DNA from: DAITQM01 sp036832975
GTDB lineage: Bacteria > Pseudomonadota > Gammaproteobacteria > Xanthomonadales > Wenzhouxiangellaceae
Assembly (NCBI GenBank): GCA_036832975.1
Contig: DAITQM010000003.1
Coordinates: 62,001 to 126,000 of the forward strand
DNA: 64,000 nt
Direction of reading: 5' to 3'
Positions 7,275 through 16,371 of the stretch are shown piece by piece. Every line of letters starts with the position of its first letter. The first letter of the stretch is position 1. The notes beneath the pieces were generated by a model. That model was not told the DNA's origin and did no database searches. It saw nothing but the letters and a program-made list of their open reading frames with translations. A program made the translations under genes and the position numbers.

Positions 7275-8585
7275 TCATCGAACGCGCGGGGACCACGCCG
7301 GTTCCCGCACATCGCCCAGACGTTGCACCAGCTTCTGTCTGACCCTGCCGTCGATCGAAACCGCGGCGAGCACACCGTTCCCGGCTTCTTTCGTGGCATA
7401 CAGGATCATCCGCCCGTTCGGCGCGAAGCTCGGCGATTCGTCCAGCCGACCGCTAGATAATACACGGAATTGTCCGTTTTCGCGATGAAAAAGTGCAATT
7501 CGGTAGTCATTTCCATTGCCGTGCGTCGTCGCCAGCCACTGGCCGTCGGGCGTGAGCGCCGGGCGGGCGTTGTATTCGCCCTGGAAAGTGATCCGTTCGG
7601 CCTCGCCACCGGCGGCCGAGATACGGTAGATCTGCGGCCGGCCGCCGCGGTCGGAGGTGAACAGTATGTCGCGGCCGTCGGGCGTGAACACCGGTTCAGT
7701 ATCGATGGCCCAATGGTGGGTGAGTTCGGTCAATTCGCCGCTGGCGAGGTCGTAGAGGTTGATCTCCGGGCTGCCGGCGCGCGACAGGGTCAACGCCAGC
7801 TTCTGGCCGTCCGGGGAAAACGCCGGGGCGCCGTTGATGCCGCGGTGGGCGGCAATGGTCCGGCGCTCGCCGGTATAGACATTCTGGATGACGACGGTCG
7901 AATTGCCGCGCGCGAAGCTGACATAAGCGATCCGGCTGCCGTCCGGCGACCACGCCGGCGACAGCAAAGGTTCGGGGCTGGCGACGATGGTTTGTTCGTT
8001 GTAGCCGTCGGAGTCGGCGACCACCAGTTCGTAATTGATTTTCTCGCCGGTGCCGCTGGCGACGACGTAGGCGATGCGCGTCGCGAAGGCGCCGGGCACC
8101 CCGGTCAATGCTTCGTAGATCTCATCGGCGATGCGGTGCGCAGTGAACCGGAGATCGCCGCCGCGATCGACCATCGTCTGCTGCAACAGCGGCCGGCCGC
8201 TGAATACATCGAACAGGTGATAGTCGATTTCATGCCCGCCACCGGCGCCTTGGCGCACCGTGCCGATGACCAGCGCGTCGTTTTTCAGCAAGCGCCAGGT
8301 GCCGAAACGGATGTCGGCCGGCTGCTGCGGGCGTTCGATCATATCCTGCTCGGCGAGCGGCGCGAACTGGCCGGAACGGTACAGATCGGCGGCGATGATG
8401 TCGCTGACCCGCTCCACCGGCTCCGGATCGTCCGCCTGCCAGGCGAACGGCACGATGGCGATCGGCAGCGCGCTATCGACGCCCTGGACAATTTCGATTT
8501 CCAGCCGCGCCTGGGCGGTGGCGGCGAGTAGCGCCGCCGGTAGCAGCACGGCGCAACAACGGAACGCAAAACGGGTTTTAGTCAT
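7275..8585 (-). CDS. tolB: Tol-Pal system protein TolB
   Basis: TolB is a periplasmic beta-propeller protein that shuttles between Pal and TolA. The start at 8585 gives a signal peptide ending at ATAQA and a 436-residue precursor. The N-terminal alpha/beta domain (RLEIEIVQGVDSALPIAIVPF) is followed by propeller blades with repeated PDG motifs such as SPDGSRIAYVS, SPDGQKLALTLS and TPDGRDILFTSDR. Extra in-frame sequence 5' of this start is the overlapped end of tolA. The gene lies 22 bp after tolA and about 100 bp before pal. Confidence 0.96.
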   Translation of the reverse strand: MTKTRFAFRCCAVLLPAALLAATAQARLEIEIVQGVDSALPIAIVPFAWQADDPEPVERVSDIIAADLYRSGQFAPLAEQDMIERPQQPADIRFGTWRLLKNDALVIGTVRQGAGGGHEIDYHLFDVFSGRPLLQQTMVDRGGDLRFTAHRIADEIYEALTGVPGAFATRIAYVVASGTGEKINYELVVADSDGYNEQTIVASPEPLLSPAWSPDGSRIAYVSFARGNSTVVIQNVYTGERRTIAAHRGINGAPAFSPDGQKLALTLSRAGSPEINLYDLASGELTELTHHWAIDTEPVFTPDGRDILFTSDRGGRPQIYRISAAGGEAERITFQGEYNARPALTPDGQWLATTHGNGNDYRIALFHRENGQFRVLSSGRLDESPSFAPNGRMILYATKEAGNGVLAAVSIDGRVRQKLVQRLGDVREPAWSPRVR

Positions 8586-8607
8586 CGGCTGGTCGCTATT
8601 CAAGTCA

Positions 8608-9537
8608 TCACCCATCGTAAGTGAAGTTGAAGTCGATTTCACGCTGAAAGACGCTCTCGAAACCGCGGTACGGCAACTCGCCGGAGCGGAGCACGGCGTT
8701 GACGATCGAGCGCCGCGTCGCCTCATCGGCGTTGCACGGGGCGATCGGCGTGGCGCTGACCACGTGGCCACCGCGACTCTGCACGACGCGCATCCGGCAG
8801 CGCAAGCCCGGTCTGACGATCAGCGGCCGGAGCCAGTTGGCGGTCACCTGGGCCGTAATGGCCGCGATATAACGCTCGGTGAGGGTCGCGACGGCCTGCG
8901 CCTGGGCGGCATCGGCCGCCGCCTGGCGGGCCGCGGCTTCGGCGGCGGCACGTTCGGCGGCCTGCCGTTCGGCCTCGCGCGCCGCGGTTTCGCGCGCCAG
9001 CCGCTCGCTCTGTTCGCGCGCCGCTTTCTCCAGTGCGGCGCGTTCGGCGCGCAACTTTTCGAGTTCGCGCTGGCGGGCCAGTTCCGCTTCGGCGGTGCGG
9101 CGCTCGGCTTCTTCCGTCCGCCGTCGCGCCTCGGCCAGCGTCTGTTCACGGCGGCGTTCCGTCTCGCGGGCGCGCTGTCTTTCGAGTTCCTGCTCGCGCT
9201 GGCGGGCGGCGTCCTGTTCGCGCTGCCGCTGGGCTTCGAGTTCGCGCTGCCGGCGCGTGCGTTCGGCGGCTTGCCGCGCCGTTTGTTCGGCCAGGTCACG
9301 CTCGGCCCGGCGGCGAGCCTCGGCGGCGGCGTTGAGCGGCGCCGAATCGACGATGCGCACCGCCAGATCGAGCGCCGGCCGCGGCGGCGAACGCCAACGC
9401 CAGTCCAGCGTGCCGATGATCAGCAGAATAAAAAAAATCACATGGACGAAAAAGACGAAAAAGACCTGCGCCAGAGCGGAAAGGACCTCGCGCCCCCGGT
9501 GGGCGCCGGCGGGGCGCAAGGCCAGCGCCTGGCTCAT
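8608..9537 (-). CDS. tolA: Cell envelope integrity protein TolA
   Basis: TolA is the bitopic inner-membrane protein that carries proton-motive force from TolQR to TolB and Pal. One transmembrane helix lies at about residues 22-43 (VFFVFFVHVIFFILLIIGTL). A long charged helix rich in Arg, Glu, Ala and Gln (about 70-215) spans the periplasm. The C-terminal domain includes RYIAAITAQVTANWLRP and two cysteines (LRCRMRV and IAPCNADE). The 309-residue length is somewhat short compared with E. coli TolA because of a shorter helix. It overlaps tolR by 4 nt. Confidence 0.94.
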   Translation of the reverse strand: MSQALALRPAGAHRGREVLSALAQVFFVFFVHVIFFILLIIGTLDWRWRSPPRPALDLAVRIVDSAPLNAAAEARRRAERDLAEQTARQAAERTRRQRELEAQRQREQDAARQREQELERQRARETERRREQTLAEARRRTEEAERRTAEAELARQRELEKLRAERAALEKAAREQSERLARETAAREAERQAAERAAAEAAARQAAADAAQAQAVATLTERYIAAITAQVTANWLRPLIVRPGLRCRMRVVQSRGGHVVSATPIAPCNADEATRRSIVNAVLRSGELPYRGFESVFQREIDFNFTYDG

Positions 9538-9962
9538 CGCCCCTCGCCGAGCGGCGGATCGCTGAGCAGGCCGACGCGCCGGACCCCGGCCTGTTGCAGC
9601 AGCACCATCGCCTGATAGACCTGGCCGTAGCTGACGGCTTCGTCGCCGCCGACCAGCACCTCGAGGTCGGGGTTGTTGCGCACAAAAGCCTGCATTTTCG
9701 TGACCAGCGTCTCGCCGTCGATCAATTCCGGCCGGCTGTCGGTGGTCAGATAGTAATCGCCGCGTTGATCGACCGAGACGACCAGGGCGTTGAGTTCCTC
9801 GCTATCGATCGGCGCCGCCGCGGTGTCGGGCAACTCGACCTCGACGCCCAGATTGAGCAAGGGCGCGGTGATCATGAAAATCACGAGCAGAACCAGCATC
9901 ACGTCGATATACGGCACGACGTTGATTTCCGCCATCATCCGCCGCTTGCGGCCGCGCATCAC
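9534..9962 (-). CDS. tolR: Tol-Pal system proton channel subunit TolR
   Basis: TolR is the ExbD-like partner of TolQ in the proton-driven motor. The N-terminal MAEINVVPYIDVMLVLLVIF includes the essential membrane aspartate (PYIDVML). The 142-residue length is normal. A periplasmic domain with VLVGGDEAVSYGQVYQAM follows. It overlaps both tolQ and tolA by 4 nt, which indicates translational coupling. Confidence 0.96.
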   Translation of the reverse strand: MMRGRKRRMMAEINVVPYIDVMLVLLVIFMITAPLLNLGVEVELPDTAAAPIDSEELNALVVSVDQRGDYYLTTDSRPELIDGETLVTKMQAFVRNNPDLEVLVGGDEAVSYGQVYQAMVLLQQAGVRRVGLLSDPPLGEGR

Positions 9963-10660
9963 GCCCCTCCGGCGCCGTGCAATTGGCGTTCGAGCAAGGC
10001 GATGAATTCTTCTTTGAAGTTGTCGTAACGCAGTTCCAGCCGCTCGACCTGGTTGGAATAGCGGTTATAGGCGATGACCGCCGGGATCGCCGCCAACAAT
10101 CCCATGGCCGTGGCGATCAGCGCTTCGGAAATGCCGGGGGCGACCATGGCGATCGTCGCCTGGTGGGCGCTGCCAAGGGCGTGGAACGAGGTCATGATGC
10201 CCCAGACGGTGCCGAACAGGCCGATATAGGGGCTGGTCGAGCCGACAGTGGCGAGAAAGCTGAGGTGCTGTTCGAGGCGGTCGGTCTCGCGGGTCAGGGC
10301 CAGACGCATCGCCCGCTGCACGCCCTCGACGACGGTTTCGGCCCGCCGCCGCTCGTGGCCGAGTCGGGCGAATTCGGCATAGCCGGCGTCGAAAATCCGC
10401 TCGATACCGGTCAGCGCCGCAGCGCCGCGCTGCATGCCGTGGTGGATCTTGGTGAGGTCGGCGCCCGACCAGAAGCGCTCTTCGAAATCGTCAGCGCCGC
10501 GCACCGCGCGGCGAACCATCCGATGCTTACGGACGATCACCCACCATGAAGCGAACGAAGCGGCGAGCAGAATCGACATCACCGCCTGCACCATCACGCT
10601 GGCGGAGAAGATCAGATCGAGGACGGGCAAGGTGCTTTGGGTTATGGCTTGTTCCGGCAT
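9959..10660 (-). CDS. tolQ: Tol-Pal system proton channel subunit TolQ
   Basis: TolQ is the MotA/ExbB-like stator protein. The ATG at 10660 begins MPEQAITQSTLPVLDLIF; an in-frame open stretch upstream is the ybgC gene read in another frame. Three membrane helices are visible: one near residues 16-38, and two in the C-terminal half around GLFGTVWGIMTSF and IATAMGLLAAIPAVIAYN. The product has 233 residues. The 5' end overlaps ybgC by 19 nt and the 3' end overlaps tolR by 4 nt. Confidence 0.96.
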   Translation of the reverse strand: MPEQAITQSTLPVLDLIFSASVMVQAVMSILLAASFASWWVIVRKHRMVRRAVRGADDFEERFWSGADLTKIHHGMQRGAAALTGIERIFDAGYAEFARLGHERRRAETVVEGVQRAMRLALTRETDRLEQHLSFLATVGSTSPYIGLFGTVWGIMTSFHALGSAHQATIAMVAPGISEALIATAMGLLAAIPAVIAYNRYSNQVERLELRYDNFKEEFIALLERQLHGAGGA

Positions 10661-11091
10661 GGCAACTTTGTGTAGGGGTAACGGGTCAACGCCAGCAAAA
10701 TGTCCGCTGGAATGCGCCGCGGCCGGAAGCCGTCGGCGGTGACGCATGCGGCATGGACCGTGGCGCGGGCTAGAGGTTCGCCGCCGCGGCGCAAAATCTG
10801 CGCCAGTTGCAGGCTGGCGCGGCCGACCGCCTCGACGGCGACCGTGGCGCTGAGTTCGTCGTCGAGGCGCGCCGGGCGGATGAAGTCGAGCGCCAGGCGA
10901 TAGACGGTAAAGACGATATTGTGCGTCGCCCGCAGTTCGCTTTGCGCAAAACCCAGGTGGCGCAACCATTCGGTCCGCGCCCGTTCGAAAAAATGCAGGT
11001 AGCGGGCGTGATAGACCACGCCGCCGCCGTCGGTGTCCTCCCAATAGACGCGGACCGGCCACGAAAACGGCGCTCGTGCGTCGTGTCCCAT
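10642..11091 (-). CDS. ybgC: Tol-Pal associated acyl-CoA thioesterase YbgC
   Basis: This hotdog-fold thioesterase is the conserved first gene of tol-pal operons and probably acts on acyl-CoA or acyl-ACP near the membrane. The 4HBT motif is clear in VYWEDTDGGGVVYHARYL, with the catalytic Asp and Tyr region, followed by FFERARTEWLR. The product has 149 residues. It starts immediately after the ruvB stop codon and overlaps tolQ. Confidence 0.95.
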   Translation of the reverse strand: MGHDARAPFSWPVRVYWEDTDGGGVVYHARYLHFFERARTEWLRHLGFAQSELRATHNIVFTVYRLALDFIRPARLDDELSATVAVEAVGRASLQLAQILRRGGEPLARATVHAACVTADGFRPRRIPADILLALTRYPYTKLPCRNKP

Positions 11092-12174
11092 TCACTCCCC
11101 TTCCGGCGCGGCGAACAGGTCGGCGGCGCCGGGCGGCGGCTTCAAGCCCAGCAGGCCGAAAGCGCGCGGCGTCACCATCCGGCCGCGTGCCGTGCGCGTC
11201 AGATAACCCTGCTGGATCAGGTACGGTTCGACGACATCCTCCAGCGTGCCGCGTTCCTCGCTGAGCGCCGCGGCGAGGCTGTCGATGCCGACCGGCCCGC
11301 CGTGAAACACCTCGACCATGACATTCAGCAAGCGCCGGTCCATCACGTCGAAACCGCGTTCATCGACTTGTAAAAGGTTCATCGCCGCGGCGGCGATCGA
11401 GCCGTCGATCGTGCCGTCGCCTTTGATCTCGGCGAAATCGCGCACCCGGCGCAACAGGCGGTTGGCGATGCGCGGCGTACCGCGCGAGCGGCGGGCGATT
11501 TCGGCCGCTCCGGCCTCGCGGACCGGGACACCGAGAATGCCGGCCGAGCGGGTCACGATGCGTCCCAGTTCGGCATGGCTGTAAAACTCGAGACGCTCGA
11601 CGATGCCGAATCGGTCGCGCAGCGGCGAGGTCAACAGCCCAGCGCGGGTCGTCGCGCCGACCAGCGTGAAGCGCGGCAGGTCGAGCTTGATCGAGCGCGC
11701 CGCCGGCCCTTCGCCGATGATGATGTCGATCTGGAAATCCTCGAGCGCCGGATAGAGAATTTCCTCGACGACCGGCGACAGGCGGTGGATCTCGTCGATA
11801 AACAGCACGTCGCCGGGCTCGAGATTGGTCAGCAGCGCGGCGAGATCGCCGGGCCGTTCGAGCACCGGCCCGGAAGTCTGCCGCAGGTGAACGCCCATCT
11901 CGTGGGCGACGACGTGGGCGAGCGTTGTCTTGCCCAGCCCCGGCGGACCGAAAATCAGCAGATGATCGAGCGCCTCGCGGCGCCGGCGGGCGGCGGCGAG
12001 GTAGATTTCGAGTTTTTCGCGCAGCGCCGGCTGGCCGACATATTCGGCCAGCGTCGCCGGCCTGAGGCGGCCCTCGAAGGCCAGATCCTCGGTGCCGCCG
12101 GCCGGCGCGATCAGGCGCTCGGCGGCCGGCGCCCCGCCGCCTTCGTCAATCGCGCGCTGCCGCTCACCAGCCAT
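11092..12174 (-). CDS. ruvB: Holliday junction branch migration ATPase RuvB
   Basis: RuvB is the hexameric AAA+ motor that drives branch migration with RuvA. Walker A is GPPGLGKTT, Walker B is VLFIDEIHRL, and sensor 1 is LVGATTRAG. The C-terminal winged helix contains EERGTLEDVVEPYLIQQGYL and ends in TPRAFGLLGL. The N-terminus has about 25 extra low-complexity residues before the conserved LRPATLAEYVGQ. It sits 3 bp after ruvA and 1 bp before ybgC. Confidence 0.97.
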   Translation of the reverse strand: MAGERQRAIDEGGGAPAAERLIAPAGGTEDLAFEGRLRPATLAEYVGQPALREKLEIYLAAARRRREALDHLLIFGPPGLGKTTLAHVVAHEMGVHLRQTSGPVLERPGDLAALLTNLEPGDVLFIDEIHRLSPVVEEILYPALEDFQIDIIIGEGPAARSIKLDLPRFTLVGATTRAGLLTSPLRDRFGIVERLEFYSHAELGRIVTRSAGILGVPVREAGAAEIARRSRGTPRIANRLLRRVRDFAEIKGDGTIDGSIAAAAMNLLQVDERGFDVMDRRLLNVMVEVFHGGPVGIDSLAAALSEERGTLEDVVEPYLIQQGYLTRTARGRMVTPRAFGLLGLKPPPGAADLFAAPEGE

Positions 12175-12177
12175 CGC

Positions 12178-12765
12178 TCACCCGGCCGGTTTCAGCACGG
12201 CGCGCAAGGCCCGGCGGATCAGTTCGGCCACCTCGATATCCGGCGCCTTGACCTGGGCGACGAGGCGCGCCGCCTCGGCCGGTTTATACCCGAGGGCGAC
12301 CAGCGCCGCCTGCGCTTCGCTTTCCCGGCTGCCGGCCGCCACCCCACCCGGCATCGCAGCACCGGCTTCCAGCCGGTCGCGCAATTCGACGACCAGGCGC
12401 TCGGCGGTCTTCCGGCCGATGCCCGGCAAGCGGATCAGCGCCGCGATATTGCCGTCGGCGATCAGCGCCCCGAACTCGGCGACCGTGGCCCCGGACAGAA
12501 TGTTCAGCGCCAGCCGCGCCCCGACGCCGCCGACTTTCAACAACTGCCGGAACAGCCGCCGCTGGGCCTCATCGAGGAAACCGAAAAGCGCCTGGCCGTC
12601 CTCCCGGATGTGCAGGTGGGTGATCAAACGCACTTTCTCGCCGGCCGCCGGCAGATCGGCGAACACCGAAAGCGGCGTCTCGACTTCGTAGCCGACGCCG
12701 TGCACATCGACCAGCACGACGGGCGGCGTCTTATGAACGATGGTGCCTTCGAGACTGCCGATCAT
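12178..12765 (-). CDS. ruvA: Holliday junction DNA helicase RuvA
   Basis: RuvA tetramers bind the four-way junction and load RuvB. The 195-residue protein has the N-terminal OB fold (MIGSLEGTIVHKTPPVVLVD), the tandem helix-hairpin-helix region (LLKVGGVGARLALNIL and LIRLPGIGRKTAERLVVEL), and the C-terminal RuvB-binding domain (AQAALVALGYKPAEAARLV). It is about 136 bp downstream of ruvC, and that spacer holds no gene. Confidence 0.97.
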   Translation of the reverse strand: MIGSLEGTIVHKTPPVVLVDVHGVGYEVETPLSVFADLPAAGEKVRLITHLHIREDGQALFGFLDEAQRRLFRQLLKVGGVGARLALNILSGATVAEFGALIADGNIAALIRLPGIGRKTAERLVVELRDRLEAGAAMPGGVAAGSRESEAQAALVALGYKPAEAARLVAQVKAPDIEVAELIRRALRAVLKPAG

Positions 12766-12901
12766 GGGCTACGCTCATCGCCGAAATGATTGAGACTTGC
12801 CTCTTTCATGAACCATTCACGGCGCGGAAATCCGCCCCCACCTGTGCTTCCCCCACTGGCGGGCAAGGGTTTGGGGAGGGTCGAGCGGTCGATGTGTTGG
12901 T

Positions 12902-13420
12902 TCACGATTGACGCCAGGTTCTCGCGGTTGACTTCGCCACCGGCCAGCGGCGCGCGGTCTGCAAATGATGATAATGGCAGATCGCGACGGCCAGCGCATC
13001 CGCGGCGTCCTCGGCGAGCGGCGCGGCGAGTCCGAGCATCAACCGCACCATGTGCTGTACCTGGTTTTTATCGGCCCGGCCGCGGCCGACCAGCGCCATC
13101 TTGACCGCGGTCGGCGCATACGCCGTCACCACGAGCCCGGCGCGGACAATGGCGCACAGCGCCGCACCACGCGCCTGGCCGAGCTTCAGCGCCGAGACCG
13201 GGTTGCGGCTGACGAACACTTCCTCGACCGCCGCCTCGTGCGGGCGGTGCGCGGCGATCAAGTCGCTGAGTTCGCCGAAAATCACGCCGAGGCGGGCCGG
13301 GTGATCGCCGTCCGGAGTCACGATCACGCCCTGCCAGACGAGCGCCGGCCGTCCGGCATCGCCGGCAATGACCGCCACACCGGTGCGCCGCGAGCCGGGA
13401 TCGATACCGAGGATACGCAA
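12902..13420 (-). CDS. ruvC: Crossover junction endodeoxyribonuclease RuvC
   Basis: RuvC cuts Holliday junctions symmetrically. All four catalytic acids are present: Asp7 (GIDPG), Glu66 (AVEEVF), Asp138 and Asp141 (EDAADALA). The product has 172 residues. It is transcribed in the order yebC, ruvC, ruvA, ruvB. Confidence 0.97.
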   Translation of the reverse strand: MRILGIDPGSRRTGVAVIAGDAGRPALVWQGVIVTPDGDHPARLGVIFGELSDLIAAHRPHEAAVEEVFVSRNPVSALKLGQARGAALCAIVRAGLVVTAYAPTAVKMALVGRGRADKNQVQHMVRLMLGLAAPLAEDAADALAVAICHYHHLQTARRWPVAKSTARTWRQS

Positions 13421-13460
13421 GGGTCAGCGGCTCACGTCAGGCGGCGTGGAAGAGACCGGC

Positions 13461-14198
13461 TCAGGCCCACGCCTCGTCCGGAATGCCGGCGTTGGACCAG
13501 ACATTCTGCGTGTCGTCGAGGTCTTCGAGCTGGTCGAGCAGTTTGAGCACTTTTTGCGCTGTTGCGACATCGACATCCACCTCGACGTCGGCGCGCATCG
13601 TCACCTCGGCGTTGGCCGGGTCGAACCCGGCACCGACCAGCGCTTGTTTAACGGCCAGAAAATCGCCCGGCGCGGCAAGCACTTCGAGCGACCCGTCATC
13701 GGCGCTTTTGACATCCTCGGCGCCGGCCTCGATCGCCGCCTCGAACAGCTTCGCCTCGTCGGTCCCCGGCGGATAGTCGAACACGCCCTGTTGCCGGAAC
13801 AGATACGCCACCGAGCCGTCGGTGCCGAGGTTGCCGCCGCTTTTGCTGAACGCATGGCGGACCTCGGCAACGGTCCGGTTGCGGTTGTCGGTCAGGCAAT
13901 CGACCAGGATCGCGACGCCGCCCGGGCCGTAGCCCTCGTAAGTCACCTGCTCGTATTCGACGCCCTCCAACTCGCCGGTGGCTTTCTTGATCGCCCGGTC
14001 GACCGTCTCGCGCGGCATGTTCGCGGCGAACGCCTTGTCCACCGCCAGCCGTAATCGGGGGTTGGCCGCTGGATCGCCGCCCCCGGCGCGAGCCGCAACC
14101 GCAATCTCGCGGATCAGGCGGGTGAAGATCTTGCCGCGTTTTTTATCCTGCGCGTTCTTGCGGTGCTGGATATTCGCCCATTTACTGTGACCGGCCAT
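13461..14198 (-). CDS. yebC: YebC/PmpR family protein
   Basis: YebC-family proteins bind DNA or the ribosome; recent work assigns some a role in translating difficult peptide motifs and others a transcriptional role. The 245-residue protein starts at MAGHSKWANIQHRKNAQD and includes the conserved YEGYGPGGVAILV and FSKSGGNLGTDGSVAYLF. The strand carries 120 in-frame upstream bases without family similarity, so the ATG at 14198 was chosen. It heads the ruv cluster. Confidence 0.96.
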   Translation of the reverse strand: MAGHSKWANIQHRKNAQDKKRGKIFTRLIREIAVAARAGGGDPAANPRLRLAVDKAFAANMPRETVDRAIKKATGELEGVEYEQVTYEGYGPGGVAILVDCLTDNRNRTVAEVRHAFSKSGGNLGTDGSVAYLFRQQGVFDYPPGTDEAKLFEAAIEAGAEDVKSADDGSLEVLAAPGDFLAVKQALVGAGFDPANAEVTMRADVEVDVDVATAQKVLKLLDQLEDLDDTQNVWSNAGIPDEAWA

Positions 14199-14399
14199 CT
14201 CGATTCCATCAGGTGTAAGCAACCAAATATAGTAACTCGTTCTTGGCTCCCCGTCATTCCAGATACTGCGTCGCCATGATCCCGAGGCCAAGTCTTCAGC
14301 AGTCCCCTGACGCCACACCGCCGTTCGTCGGCAATTTGCCGCCGCTCGTCGGAAAAGTCTTTACAATCGGCGGCCAAGCCCTTGAAAATACAACCGATT

Positions 14400-14930
14400 A
14401 TGAATACCCGACCCAGAGGATTTACGCTACTCGAGCTGCTGATCACGATGACCGTGCTGGCGCTGCTGGTCTCGCTCGCCGTGCCGAGCCTGTTCACGTT
14501 TATCAACAATAACCGCTTGCAGGCGCAGACCGATGAGTTGGTCACGGCGTTGAACGTCGCGCGCTCGGAAGCCGCCGTTCGCCGCCAGACCGCCGGAGTG
14601 TGTTCGACCACCGACGGCGTCAACTGCGCCAACGATGCCTGGGACCAGGGCTGGATGGTGTGGCTCGATACCAATGGCGATGGCTTGCCCGGTCCGCCGC
14701 CGACCGAAATTCTACGGGTCAGTATTTACGGCGCCGGCCTTCCGGCGGCGCAGCGCGTGACAGTGACCGCCGGACCATTGCTCAGCGGCCCCGTGTTGTT
14801 CAACTCCGCCGGGATCGCCAATACCGGGGGTGTTGAAACGCTGACCGTCAGCAAGTCCGGAGCGCAGGTGATCAACACGATCAGCCTGACACCGTTCGGG
14901 CAGATCACGGTTACCGAGTCCGTACCATGA
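14400..14930 (+). CDS. fimT: Type IV pilus minor pseudopilin FimT/GspH
   Basis: This minor pilin helps initiate type IV pilus assembly. The short leader is cleaved at the prepilin site RG/FTLLELLITM, which is followed by one hydrophobic helix. The C-terminal GspH-type beta domain includes CSTTDGVNCANDAWDQGW, with a cysteine pair likely to form a disulfide. The ATG at 14400 is used; an in-frame TTG at 14382 is possible. It is the first gene of a plus-strand pilus cluster and overlaps pilV by 4 nt. Confidence 0.9.
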   Translation: MNTRPRGFTLLELLITMTVLALLVSLAVPSLFTFINNNRLQAQTDELVTALNVARSEAAVRRQTAGVCSTTDGVNCANDAWDQGWMVWLDTNGDGLPGPPPTEILRVSIYGAGLPAAQRVTVTAGPLLSGPVLFNSAGIANTGGVETLTVSKSGAQVINTISLTPFGQITVTESVP

Positions 14931-15484
14931 ACGCACAGCGCTCGCCCATAAAACCGCTCGCCGCCGGTTACACGTTGATCGAAGTGATGATCGCGGTGTT
15001 CGTGCTATCGATCGGTCTGGTCGCCCTTGGCTTTTTGCAGGTGGTCAGCGTCCAGGCCAGTTACAACGCCCACAACCGGGCACTGGCGAGTATCGCGGCG
15101 CAGGATATGGCCGAGAGGATCCGCGCCAATGTGGCGGGATACACGAATGGCCAGCACGAAAATATAACAACCGCCAGCGGCGCCGCCAATGCCTGTGACG
15201 GCAACGTCAATTGCACCACGCAGCAATTGACCGACGCCGATTTCGCCCGCTGGCAGCAACAACTGGCTGCTGTATTACCCGCCGGCCAGGGCATTTTGTG
15301 CATGGACGGATCGGACGGCAATATCAACGATGGTGTGCCGGGCGCGGCGCTGTGCAGCGGCGCCGGCAAGAACGTCATCAAAATCTTCTGGCGCGAAAGC
15401 CTGAGCCAATCGGACGCCAACGCCCCGGCCGGCCAAGCTCAGGATAACGTCTGGCGCGCCTTCGGCTTGGCGGTGTACCCATGA
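14927..15484 (+). CDS. pilV: Type IV pilus minor pilin PilV
   Basis: PilV is a minor pilin of the priming complex. The prepilin leader ends at AAG/YTLIEVMIAVFVLS, so the residue after cleavage is Tyr rather than Phe. The mature domain has several cysteines (NACDGNVNC and GILCMDG). The protein has 185 residues and overlaps its neighbours fimT and pilW by 4 nt on each side, which points to translational coupling. Confidence 0.9.
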   Translation: MNAQRSPIKPLAAGYTLIEVMIAVFVLSIGLVALGFLQVVSVQASYNAHNRALASIAAQDMAERIRANVAGYTNGQHENITTASGAANACDGNVNCTTQQLTDADFARWQQQLAAVLPAGQGILCMDGSDGNINDGVPGAALCSGAGKNVIKIFWRESLSQSDANAPAGQAQDNVWRAFGLAVYP

Positions 15485-16371
15485 ATCCCATGTCCTCAGC
15501 CAAGCAGCGGCATCTCACCCGCCAGGCGCACGAGACAACAGGCGCTCGCATGGCCGGTTTCAGCGTTATCGAACTGATGGTCGCGATCGGCATCACCGCG
15601 GCGCTGTTGCTCGGCATCGTCCAGGTCTTCAACAGCGCCAAGGCGAGCTACAGCGTGCAAACCGGCCTGGCGCGGGCTCAGGAAAGCGCCCGTTACGCCA
15701 CTTCGTTTATGCAGCGCCATCTGCGCGAGGCCGGTTATTACCCGTTCGCGCAAACCACAAATCCCAATATCAATATGGGCTGGACGTTGCTCCCCAGCCA
15801 AGTGCCGGCGCCAGTTTCATCGTTGTTATCAAGCGAAGGTGGCGGCACGGCGAGCGACAGTATCACGGTGAACTATTTCAGCGAACGCGACTGCTTCGAT
15901 CAACTCAATGCCAACACGATGACGATCGCCATCCCCGGCATTCCGGCCACCACCGCCCCCAATCTGTGGCACAAGCAGGTCACTTTCAGCCACGACGCGG
16001 TCAACAACCGCCTGATTTATACCTGCGCTTACGGCCAACCGACCCCGGCCGGCACACCGCCGGTGCAAATCAACGCCCAACCGATGATCGATGGAGTTTA
16101 TACACTGCAGTTCCTATACGGTCCCGATATCGATAACGACGGCAGCCCCAACCATTACGTCGATGCCAATACCGTCCCCGCGGCCGGCGGGTTCGCCGCC
16201 GTCGTCAGCGTCCAGATCGGCCTGATTACCGGCATGACCCAGCCGGTCTCGACGCTGCCGGTGGATGCCAATCCAATCAACCTGTTCGGCACTAATTTTC
16301 CGGCGACCAATCTGAACTTGATCCGGCGCGGCGTCATCACCACCGTACAACTGAGGAACCTGACGATATGA
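15481..16371 (+). CDS. pilW: Type IV pilus minor pilin PilW
   Basis: PilW is a GspJ-like minor pilin. A long leader (about 25 residues) precedes the cleavage site MAG/FSVIELMVAIGI. The conserved ARAQESARYATSFMQRHLREAGY helix region is split here by description but clearly present (about residues 60-85). The remaining 200 residues form the globular domain. It overlaps pilV and pilX by 4 nt. Confidence 0.9.
   Translation: MNPMSSAKQRHLTRQAHETTGARMAGFSVIELMVAIGITAALLLGIVQVFNSAKASYSVQTGLARAQESARYATSFMQRHLREAGYYPFAQTTNPNINMGWTLLPSQVPAPVSSLLSSEGGGTASDSITVNYFSERDCFDQLNANTMTIAIPGIPATTAPNLWHKQVTFSHDAVNNRLIYTCAYGQPTPAGTPPVQINAQPMIDGVYTLQFLYGPDIDNDGSPNHYVDANTVPAAGGFAAVVSVQIGLITGMTQPVSTLPVDANPINLFGTNFPATNLNLIRRGVITTVQLRNLTI

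Noticed and set aside
8844..9299. Alternative frames across tolA
   Set aside because: The repetitive Arg/Glu/Ala codons of the TolA helix open several frames; only the TolA frame has the membrane helix and C-terminal domain.
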